A DNA stretch of 64,000 nucleotides from assembly GCA_943737045.1 (NCBI GenBank), contig CALSFV010000421.1:62001-126000 (forward strand). Direction: 5' to 3'. The DNA comes from Parapristionchus giblindavisi (lineage: Eukaryota > Nematoda > Chromadorea > Rhabditida > Diplogasteridae). Under the pieces are notes generated by a model, which worked only from the letters and a program-made list of their open reading frames with translations, was not told where the DNA came from and made no database searches. Both the position numbers and the translations under genes were made by a program. Below are positions 1 to 11,500 of the stretch, piece after piece; position 1 is the first letter of the stretch; each line of letters begins with the position of its first letter.

Positions 1-950
1 TCACAAAAACACTATTTTAGTCCATTAATCGATATTAATCTATTCTTTGTCCAATAGGGTTATGATCGAAAAATTCTCACACTCGTTAAATATCCCGTCA
101 TTCTCTCACTGAAATATAATACCTTAGGAAGAATATTTATCAAAGGTTTTTTTCCACTAAACTCCCTGAAAATTGGATGGAATTTAAGTGTATCCGATGT
201 TGTATTTGTTGTTGCACAATATATTAATTTAGTTGCATCTCACCATCACCCCAAAGCGTGATTGTCAAAAATAAATGTGTATGTATGTATTCGTGAAATC
301 AATAGAGCTACGAGCACATCGTTACATCTTTGTGAAGCAACTGCTAACGCATCTTCTTCCATTTAGTACGCTTCTCCCCCTTATTTTCCTCACTTTTCTC
401 ACTGCAAGATGAAAACATCCACTAAACAACAAAAGTCTGATCGGAAAGACTTCCGTTGTTTAACAAGACTCACCCTGTACATGGTGCAGCTGTGCGTAGA
501 GAGAAGTCGGTAGAAGGAAAGCAGCGAGCAGAAACAGTCGCAATTCCATCAAATGTAGTAGAGACTGAAGAGACCAGGAGCCTCTTGTTTAGCGCACCTG
601 CTAATACATGATTCAATTTGAAATTTTGAAAAAACTAACGAAAATCATCAATTGTTTATAATGGAAATTTGAAGAAAAAAACACAACATTTTCAAACTCT
701 GAAGAACAAATTCTACACATGGCAACTGGATGATTATGAAAAAAGCGAACAGAACGATGTTGGAATGATATCTAGTTACCACTATGCATCTGTTTGGTAG
801 ACAAAATGTGCATTACAGTAGTAAATGGGATGAGTCATCAGGCCATTTACACGATCTACGACAATGAGTCAGCCCCATATTGACGGAATGGAATAGGCAC
901 AAGAATTTCAACAAAAGAGATCATCGAAGCGCGAAATACAAAGTGATCTC

Positions 951-989
951 ATGCCTGAGGTGGCATTTAGTAAATGTCACCTCAGGCAT
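951..989. repeat. 39 bp near-perfect hairpin
   Basis: Arms 951-969 and 971-989 are inverted copies with one mismatch and a single-base loop. The arms begin ATGCCTGAGGTG and end CACCTCAGGCAT. No gene lies next to it. It is most likely the core of a small foldback repeat. Confidence 0.7.
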
Positions 990-1478
990 TGTGAGTTTCA
1001 CGCGCTGAATAAAGGAGTACGAATAGGTGCAAAGTTCTTGGCCATCACCGCCCATGAAATGCTCGAAACGGATGAATGGTGAGAAGTAGTGAGAGTGAGA
1101 GAGTTTGAGAGTTATGCAGAGGGAGCGATGGGAGTAAAGACAGTGAGTGAGAGACTCGAGCATAACTGAGTTAATCGATCTACAGCTGCACAGGAAATTA
1201 TAGGGAGAAAACAAAGGTAACTAATATTTTGTGTTCGTCAATAAACAGCTTTGAACATGAAAAGGGGGGTTTTTTTATCAAATAATTTGACTTTATTCCA
1301 ATTACTGTATGATAATGAGACGTATTTGAATGCCAACTTAGTGTCGCAATTGATCCAAACTTCCATTATCTCACTTATCCATTCATCTCCGCTATCACAA
1401 GCGACGTATAGAGTGAGTAGATCGGAGAGATGATGAGCAGGTTTGGTGCGTGCCCCTGCTGCGCTTCTCGAATGTTCT

Positions 1479-1560
1479 TACCTCTCCCTCCTCTCCCTCT
1501 CTCCCCCTCTCTCCCTCTCTCTCTCTCTCTCCCTCCCTCTCTCTCACACTCTCTTTCACT
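1479..1560. repeat. CT-rich low-complexity tract
   Basis: An almost pure pyrimidine tract built of CTCTCC and CTCTCT units. It produces spurious Ser/Leu-rich open frames on one strand and Glu/Arg-rich ones on the other. It is simple-sequence DNA, not coding. Confidence 0.85.
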
Positions 1561-3965
1561 GACTGTCGATTACAGTGTCTCTCCCTTCTCTCACTTCCCC
1601 TATCTCTTTCTCTATTCATTCTCTGTCTCTCCCACATTCCCCGACTACCATTCCCTTTCTGTCCCATCTACTTATTCGACACTATCTATCGCTTTGGCAG
1701 AACAAAAGAATGTAGTAAAGTGAATAAGAACCCAGTGTGCGCTAAATAACATTATGATGCACGTTCAGTTTCAGTGGCAATGCTGTTTCGTCGTTCTTGA
1801 TCAAGAGTGTTAAACTGATAACTATTACAAATTTGACCAATACAATGGATCCAAGAAATGTAAGCGATTCATAAACTTCCAATGTGATCATAATGATTGA
1901 AAATAGAAATGAAGGTCAAAGGAGGTGAAAGAATAATAGAGAGAGAAAGTTAAAGCTCACAACTATTCAAGCCAAGAAGACTACTCTCGAAACTGCATAA
2001 GGTAGTTGAGTTGAGTGAGTGAGAGGAGAGAAAACCAGAGAGTACGACTTACGCAGTTTGGTATTGAAAAGAAGCAGGTAGACAAAAGAAGGTGTAGGTG
2101 GATTAAACATCCCCGAATAAAGATACTAGAGAAAATAACAACAAATTCAAGTCTTGACATCGTTCAAATTTCAAAATATTATAGAAAAATTAGGTCACGC
2201 ATTTAGTAAAGGGCAGATATGAACACTGCATTGCACTAATTGGTATTTATCGTAGAGAAAAAAAAATGATCAAGTAAGAAAGTTAATAAAAAAGTTCCTA
2301 TTTATTAGTCACGCTCCTCGCTAAACGGGGAGTAAATCGATTAATGAAAGGGAAGGAAACAAGCTCCTTTGATGACATGAATCGAAGCAATTGTTGACGG
2401 TAGTAAGAAGTAAAGGGGATGGAGAAGACCAAGGAAGAAGATGGAAGACGGAAAAGTATGGATATATAAGAGGCGAAAGATAAACCCGTATGAGAGAGAG
2501 TGATAGTAGAAGAGAATTAGACATAGAGAGGGTATTGATCATAGACAAGACGAAGATGAAGAGATTTGGTATAGATGCTGAGATGAAGGAAAGAGATAAC
2601 GATTGATGGAGAGGACAAAGAGAAAGGAGGAGAAGGATGAGAGAGGGCGATTAGATGGATAAAGAGAGAGGAGGCGGAGAGGGAGAAAAGGAGAGGGAGA
2701 GGATATGCAAGGAATAAGTCGACCCCAACATGTGGGGACAGCCGCTGTTGCCTACTTCTTCTGCTCTCTCAGTCTTCTTACACTGAATCGATTGACCAGA
2801 TTTTCTCCCTTATAAAAGCTACCTAATATAATACATTCACTTGCTTTTCTACCCACCCATCTCTTAGACCGGACCCGATCCTGTTTTGGCTACGTGTGCA
2901 TCGGTTATATATTGACAGTAGAAAGTGTCATAAAACTAAAGTGGTTGGGGCTGTTGGGGATTGACTACAGTGATACACTGGATTGCAATTGAGAATGCTC
3001 GAACTAGGGCAGTTTCAATGAACTTTGAAAAATCGTTTGTCTAGACAGGTGAAATCACTAGCGTAGTTGGAGGATTTTTATGGAACGCCCCCGCTGATGA
3101 TCCGTTTGTCTGAATGTATGGATATCAATTGAAGGAAAGAGAAGGATCGCAGCGGATTAAGGGCAGACTGTATTCTTAGATGAAAAAGGAAGATGGAATG
3201 AGGAGAAAGTGGATGGATCAGGACAGGTGTGAGATAAGTGGGGGAGGAATAGAATAGATGGTGAGAGAAAGAGAATTGTGGGAGGTTTGAGAAAGAAGTG
3301 AGACAGAGGGGGAGTTTAAGAGGGAAGAAGCAGAGGGAGAAGTAGGGAGAGAAGAAGTGGAGGAAGAGAAGTGAAGGAGGAATACGATAGAATAAGAGGA
3401 AAAAGAGTTCACAGAGATCTAAAGAGAGGGTGTGAGAAAGAGAGAACAAGAAAAGGAATGAAGGCCATGTGAAGAAACACGTACTTGCGCAATAATTACG
3501 AGAGTGAACTTCTCTTCTTTCTCTCTCGTTTTCCCCCGTTGTCCTTACCTCTGCTCTCATGACTATTACATGATCAAGAATCGAATTTCAGCACGTTATT
3601 TGGAGATTCCCCAGAAGTATAAGCAAGAAAACAAACTAAATACCGCGTATCGTAATAGCTATATCATAATATCCCCTACTAGTAGTGAATACGTATATGT
3701 CTGTACGATTTATGAAGATTGAGAAGAAGGGAAGGCATATATATATACATATAAGGAATGGAACAGGATATGTCATGGGTAGAATAGAATGAAGAAGGAA
3801 AGGCAATATAAAAGGTGAAAGGGATTGTGGAATGAAGTGGAACAATGAAAAGAAGAATCGAATTTGTCTTTACTTTCTCTCTCGTTGAAATTTGAGAGAA
3901 GACACTAGTGTTTATGAGAGAAAGCATAAACTATGAAGTGATACGAGTATTCACACACACTTCAT

Positions 3966-4125
3966 CTAATATTAGCATACTCCTAATCACATGCTAATTT
4001 AAGCACAAGTGCTAATTTAATTAGTAATTCAATTACTAATTTGATTAGCTTTACATAATTTTAATTTAATTACTAATTTAATTAGCATTGTATAATTTTT
4101 ACTTTAAGGTTCATGCTAAAATATA
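3966..4125. repeat. AT-rich interspersed palindromic repeat
   Basis: Repeated CTAATTTAATTAG-type palindromes occur head to tail. The region is bounded by TAGCAT/CATGCTAA near the left edge and GGTTCATGCTAAA near the right. It resembles a degenerate AT-rich foldback repeat. No coding potential is visible. Confidence 0.5.
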
Positions 4126-4985
4126 CTTGTGTCCCATAAACAATTCATTACGCTGAATTAGAAGAGCTCGAGGAATTCAAGTTTTTGACGCGATTTATTT
4201 TTAAATCAGAATCCAGCGATAAAAATTTTAAGAAATCCCAAAAAACGTTTCGGTTACGGTAAAGAGGCGATGGAATCGACTCTTTCTACTAATATAACAC
4301 ACTTAAAAGGCGAATATAAAGACAAATAAAAGCAAATTAATGAAAGCAAATTTGTTTTATTCTGTTGTCGTGCCAATTATGTCACGAAACAAAGAGAAGA
4401 AGGAGATGTAATACCGAAAGAAGTGAATGGATTCAGACGGAAATAGTGCGTCAGCATTCAATTATTTCGTTTTAACGTACACGGTTTGTTCAGCTGAACT
4501 GTCACACTGAAACTTCTTCCATTCCTGTTTGAGAACAGTGTAATCGAGACAAAATCATGATTTCTTATTCGATATGAATCGAAAACTCTTTTACTTGCCT
4601 CCGTTATACACCATTTATTCTCTAACTCATTATCTTTGCCTGCTTCTGTCTGTCTCTCTTGCATTCTCTCCTTATCTCCCCCTTTCTCTTTCTCTGCGTC
4701 TCTCACTCCCTCTCTCTACCCGATTTTGAACGGCACTGTGTAACTAACATTCCTTCTCGTCTTTCTTTTCCTTTTTCGACCATCAGTGAGCCCCCCTCCA
4801 TCAAGGACGTTAGATAAAACAGTGGAACGCAAAGAATCATTTAAAGAAACGCATTTATTCTCTCATCCAGAAAGAACGATATAAGCACAATCGATATTAT
4901 TAATGACACCATATAATATACTAAACAAGTTCATATCTTATCTAGGCGTAGATAGACAAGAGTGCTGCGTGTGTACAACATAGTG

Positions 4986-5124
4986 CACACAGAAAAATAA
5001 GTGTTATCCGCGGAGTATATGACCTGAGAAGTGTCATATTTAACACTTTTCGAGCTCAAAGAGTGTTAAATATAACACTTCTCAGACCCTATGCTCCGTG
5101 GGTGACACTTATTTTTCTGTGTGT
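4986..5124. mobile_element. Small foldback MITE
   Basis: Almost the whole 140 bp folds on itself. The left arm starts CACACAGAAAAATAAGTGT and the right arm ends ACACTTATTTTTCTGTGTG. The inner arms TTAACACT and AGTGTTAA flank a short GAGCTC centre. Arms of about 60 bp with few mismatches and no ORF are typical of a non-autonomous DNA-transposon remnant. The target duplication is unclear because of the GTGTGT flank. Confidence 0.7.
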
Positions 5125-5511
5125 GTGTGATATAATGATATGGCTGGTCTATCCACTTTATACAGTGGAAGACCACCTATGATAAGTGATATACATATAT
5201 AGTACGAGTAGAATATAGAACGAAATTTGAAAGAGTATTAAAGTTCACAAGCTTCGCATGATGGAAGAGTAAAAAGAGACAAGGGTAGTTGGGGATCAAT
5301 AATTATATAGTCAAGAATGATGGGATGATTGAGGCCAAAAAAGTAGTGGTGATTTAGGCACGTAGATCGCTTCCTGAATAATATTATTAAATTTATCTGA
5401 CCTTGGGGGGTATTTTAAGATTCATACTTAAATGTCTGAAAAATATGATAATGTCAGGAGGTACAATTGATAATTGGAAAGATGCGATTACTTGATCGTA
5501 GCATACAATAC

Positions 5512-8500
5512 TTATGAGTTACGAATAAGATAAGGACGGTCATTAATCAAACATAGTTTAATAAATTTAACTATTGTATCGGTAATGTTGATTTCTTCAC
5601 TTTCAAAACAGTTACAATTGCGATTACCCGATCGATTGGAGTGCCACTCTTCATCATCCGAATGTCTTCCAATCGATGATGACACACTTCCATTAGAGAG
5701 CGAGTCTCCGCCACTATCCATGGAACGACACTCGCGAAGCTGAATTGGAATGGTCAAATTTACAGTCTACGATATGCTATGTACGATACTCCATTGTGCC
5801 AATTTTCCCAGTCTTATTTTTTACGATTTGTTATGGAGATAAATAAATAGTTTTATTTAAGTCAAGTTAGCTGAAACTTAAAGATATGTTATACTTTTTT
5901 TATCGATCATTCGTTTCGAAACACTTATTTTGCAAAAAGAAATTGGACTACCAAGAATATATTAGAAGTCCTTGTAGTGTTCTCAATATTCTTCTATTAA
6001 AGTCAATCATCTCTGTCTTCTTTTTTTTGTTTCAATGTCTCTCTATTTCTCATTATCTCAACTTTTCTCTGTTTCTCTACCCTCTCTTCATTTCACTCTC
6101 ACTTATTTTCGCTCTACTTGATAGCCCCCTCCCCGTTTCTAGGAGATCCATATGTAGATGAGGATTGAGAGATGCAAAAAAGTCGAAAAGAATTGTGAAT
6201 GCTTCTTCTTTTTCTGCTACCATAGCCTCAACAACGAAGGCAATTCTCCTACGAAAAGTCGTAGACACAACTTCATCACAATTACTTCATTTAACTGCAT
6301 TATTCCACTAATTTATATACTGGACACCTCACTCATATATCAATTTGTTTTCATCATCAACTAAACATTTTGAGAAGTGTCCAATTTAAGCTCTCGCGAA
6401 GTTTTTAACGCTTGGAGTATATGCCTCTTCCAGTGTAAAAAATTTTACCAAACCTGAAATCAGGACAAAAATGCGCAGTAATTTTCTGTCTTACCTTGAG
6501 TGGATCGCAGACTATTCGGTCTTCTTCCACCGTGCAGTGCTACAAAAAAAAACACATTAAATCGGAATAATTACATACTTTTGGTTCGCTCTATCTTACA
6601 AATGTCTGCTTTTTGGGGCTTTTCTCGCTCGCTTTTCCGGCAGATATGGCAGCTCTTTCCTTTCTCATTCGGATTTCTCTTAAGACAATGTGCTCTCTTG
6701 ATGGATTAGATTCTCTAGCCCGCTAAGATTCCCTCTCAGACAAAAAGTTCTCCATCCCTTTTCTGCTAATGAGCGCTCTAGCTCCTCCCTTTCACAGAGT
6801 CCTTATTTTGCACTAAATAGAAGATAGACTTATAACTCGCATCTTTCCATTCACGAATCTGTTCGAGATTGAAGAATATTTTCGAAAATACGCCTAGTTT
6901 TCAGTCTCAATGCCCGTTTATCTTTTATCAATATTGTCTATTCAAAGTGAGATTATTTGTTGTAATACAATAACGATCATTATGTACCTCAATAACTTCA
7001 GCGATGAGAGAAATCATTTTCTTGGCTCCTTCATCTCTGCTATTCTTTGCGAATTCAACGAGAGCTTTGTGAACGAAATCAGGAGATAGAGTGGGGAGTG
7101 TATTGAGGAAGTCCATAGCGTTCTTGCACTGCAACAATATAATATTGGATTTTTTTTTGTAAAATCAGCTGCTACCATTTTTTTTCCATCTTTTTCCAAG
7201 GAAATTCCAACTCCTATTTCACATTGGTGGAATTTTTCTCGTTCTCTTACGTGATTTATCCGTTTTATCGATTACAAAGAATGTTGCAGTTAAGATACTT
7301 TTCTTTTTGGGTTATGTCACCACCTCCAAGACCACGAGGACTCCAGGTTCGATGTAACCCGTTGATCCTCTATCCAATCGTTTTTGGGTATATTTTATTT
7401 CTCTTGTCATCGTACACTCATTGTCAATGAACATAATTCACCCTTTCCTAAATATGTGAGAAACGCCAGATAACTACTGGAGAGAGTAGTTACGATAGGA
7501 AGAGACTACCGTAACAAAATGAGGGAGTTCAATTATGTTGAATATTCGAATCGCCCTTGCGGTTGAAACGATGTGTATTATTCTTGTTGTTGATTCAGAA
7601 ACCTCGGCTTTCTCATTCTCATGTACTTCTTCTTCCCATGGGACATCGGATGTCATGAGAAGGTCAACTCTTTACAAATTATGTGCTCAATAAAAATATA
7701 AAGATCTACTTTTCTATGAGATACATCTTTTGTCTATAATACAGATGATACATATGACTCGAAACTCATTTACAGGCGAATATATCCCAAGGTACAGTGT
7801 GCTGTTATTAAGGAAAGATGTGGAAAGATACTAATCCTATGATATCTGATAATTCAGCTCCTGCCATATCGCAATAGACGCATGACCGAGTACATGTGCC
7901 AAGTGTCTCACACCGCTATAGCTTTCTTCTTTCCCTTCTTCCTCATCTGTGCGAATGTCACCTACGCCTTCATGGTAGTCTATCTAGTAAGTTTCTGAAA
8001 GTTATGGGCCCGCAGAGCCCATGGTCATAATTACGGTTTCAATAAATCTATACAATTTTGTAGAGAAATTGGAATCAATTCATGATTTTTAAACAAATTC
8101 ACTTCGCATTTGTTCTGATCTTATTTGTCTTTTTTTACCCCTTAGGTAAAAATTGCAGGGTGGTTCAGTACTGGTCGTTTACAATCTTGACGATGCCAAT
8201 CCTATAGACATGAATCTTCTTCGTGAAGTTCGTGACAGACCATTGATCAACTTCGAAAAGAGGATCGCAAAGATGAATAAGCCTAAAGTGTCCATTCAAC
8301 CCACACAGGAGACCATCTTCGAGGTCCCTCCCATCTCATAGATCGACTGGACAATAGATAATACTAATGATGGTAGTCGAGAGATGTATTTTCTTTTTTG
8401 TGTGGCTAATAAGGATCCAAGAATCTTTTGCCGATAAAATATGTTTCTTTATTCATAATAATATAAACGCCTCTTACCGAGATGAGCTTGGTCTTCAACG

Positions 8501-11500
8501 CGTCTATTATGTCTGTCTGTGTTCTGCAAATAAATTGAATTGTTATTGAATTATTTTGCTGTATTTCATCACTTCCACAAAATTTTGCTCGCTTTACACT
8601 GGTGAAATTTCAAGTGCAATAGTTCTTAGCAAGGAACATTTCACAAAATATGTCATATTATTGCAATATTTATTAAAATATATTATATTTTATATTTTCA
8701 GCAATTAAAAAAATATACCTGAACTGCCTTTCCATGTGTTGATTATACTCCTTACATTCCTCTAATTCCTTCTGTAATTCCTCTGCGTACGATGAACGAT
8801 TTGAGTCGACTCTCTTGGCAGCATCGATCACGTTCTATAACGGACAAAGTCAATAATACATGTTTTACATAATCGCGAAATTTTTAAATATTGTTTTCCC
8901 ACTGAATTCAGGGGAATATAATATATGAGATTAGATTTAGTAGATATTTTATTTATGTATTCTACCTCATATTTCTCAATCTTGTTGAGTGCTTCAGTAA
9001 GTCGATAACGAGTCTCCTCGAAGCGTCGCTCGAGTTCGGTTCTATATTACACGAGTTAACAATATAAATTGGATCAATATAAAATAGCGAATTAATGATA
9101 TCCATACTTGATCGACGGTCTGAGGTCGTTTTTCAGCCTCTCACATTCTGCAGACAGAACGTTGAAATCGCCTTGGAGCTGCAGTAAATGTAAATTATAA
9201 AATATTAATAAATTCTATTTTGTAATACAATATTTATGCCTATTTAAAAGAAGCTGAATATCCTAATAAAATGAAATACCTTAATCCTTTCAGACTCGCT
9301 CATCTGTAGTTTCTTCTTGTTCTCATTCAGTGTTCCTCTCAATGCATCCAGTTCAGTCATTTGTTCTCTCATTCTCTCTTCCAATTGTGCGATCTCCACG
9401 TCTCTGTTCTCTTCTTCTAATGATGAGATACGACTAAAAAACATTCATAAATATGTTTAAAATTGTATTCGTCAATGTGAAATTCATAAGTTTTTTGTAT
9501 ATGTTGTATCTAATCATTGTTCACTGATGCCACGATGTTTTGTAATAAATAACAGAAATGAACCTATTGAGGGCATCAGCCTTTGCTCTTTCTGCTTTCA
9601 ATTCTTCTTCTGTTGTCTGTAATTGGTATCTGACGAGACCGAGCTCCTTTGAGAGATCACACACTTCCTCGAGCAGCTTAAATTATATTAAATTTAATTA
9701 TATTAACATTAATTTAATTTAATTATAATTAAATTATATTAACACTGTATAAATTAAATTATACAGGTTGATGGCGTCATAAAGACAAATCAGAAACCGT
9801 TTTCCATATTCTGATCAACAACTATATTAGATCATGCGACAAATAGGTTTTGAGAAACTACAAAAAGTTTTTGATATACGTTGCCTTGTCGATGACTCTT
9901 GTTGTTAGATTATCATCAACAGTTTACTCTTATGAGGAGGGGGGGGGGGGCGGTGACAAACCTGTTGACTATTTCCATTCAGGTCAGTTCTTCCTCTTCC
10001 GGGGCAGGTGGACTCGTGCTCGATCCATTGCTTAAATTAGTTCAATTAAAATTCAGTATCCACATGACGCGAATTTTTATGTTATTAAACATGACAATAA
10101 ATATTTTATTTTAATTTCATAAATCCCATTGTTCTCTGCTATGATCAACTCAGTGACTGAGCAGTGAAGCGTTCTGTGGTTACAACAAAACGTACTCCTT
10201 CAAGTTGCTCCAAATACGCATAAGCCTTCGCAATGCTTCTTCGCTGTTCTGCCTGAAGATTGGATGCACGTCTCATTCCACGCATGTCGGCCTTCATGTC
10301 ACAGATCTCTTGGTACGTCTGTAAAATTTATTAGAACTAATATTTTATGTAAAAATAAGACAATCATTTAGAAGGGACAGTCGATTACTTACACAATTTT
10401 TTTTAAATAACAAAAAAAACCTTTACATCAGCATCATAGCTAAACAAAATAAAATACTTTAATTTTTTTCAAACACATATTTTCTCATGAATTGCATGGA
10501 AACCAATTGCTTACCAACTTCTGGAGAGGATATTCAATCTCTTCAACATCTTCGCTTGAACTTGACGCCTCTCGCACCTAAATGTATTGATTACTCACAC
10601 ATCATCTTATTATCGATTGCTTTATAATTTCAAGTTAGGCATAAAAATTAATGATAGACAGAGGAGTCACTCCATGCTTAATCGGACTACAAAGATCAAT
10701 ATCTAAAGATCAAAGATCAAACTACAGCTTATTCAGACAGATAAACTGGACCACCCACATGGTCGCTTCCGCACTCTCTCATCTCTATTACTTGAAACTC
10801 GAGAAGTTCTCGCTGCTCTTCAGTCGCGGCAAGTTCATGTTGAAGACGCTCAACCTGGACAATCGATTAGTCAAAGATCAAAGTTCATGCCGGTTATTAC
10901 ACACACCTCTTCATCTAGTTCTTGGATGCGGTTTTCCTGCTTGTCGATGGTGACCTTCTGCTGATTGGCCGCCTCTATCTGCAAGACCTACAGGAACAAC
11001 GGGACATTTACTTGAAAAAACCCTAAATGTGGGCGGAGCTAAGGTGAAGAAAGATCAAACTACAGTGGAGTCGATGATCAGTTGTTGCTGTGCGATGGTC
11101 GCACGGGCAAAAGCCAATTGCTCCCTGAGTGTAGTTTGGTCTCCGCCCATCGCATGCAGTGTACGGGCAAGGTCTTCGTTCTCTCGATATAGAGCCTCGT
11201 AGGATGATTGGAGCTCCTTCGACACCGTCTACAATACGCACACTCACACATCACACAACAGAGGACAACGAACTTAACGAAACTAAATTAAGACTTAACA
11301 GGACTTAAATGATCACTTAGCAATTTTCAAACTAAAAAAACTACAGAACTTGGTTATAAATAAGGATTAAAATAAGAATTTGAGAGAGATTAGAAATGAG
11401 ATTGATTCGAAAGCGTTGTAAATGCGAATCTTTGATTTGTTCGTAAAAGGAATCGACCGCTAGGTGGACCGTATGGAAATGGAGTGAAGATGAAGAGATA

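Larger units (their letters stand above)
1..5511. other. Gene-poor region, no supported gene
   Basis: No exon chain with consistent phase and splice signals was found on either strand. The open frames present fall in GA- or CT-rich low-complexity sequence (about 1480-1660, 2440-2710 and 3180-3550), and their proteins are Ser/Leu or Glu/Arg runs. Short palindromic elements lie at 951-989, about 3966-4125 and 4986-5124 and are listed separately. An isolated exon or regulatory site could have been missed. Confidence 0.6.

Noticed and set aside
3078..3560. 160-codon minus-strand ORF
   Set aside because: Composition is Ser/Leu/Phe/Pro from a purine-skewed strand, with no motif, exon structure or start context.
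10425..10445. Possible 19 nt exon in the coiled-coil gene
   Set aside because: It is bounded by AG and GT but breaks the frame (an immediate stop in the required phase).
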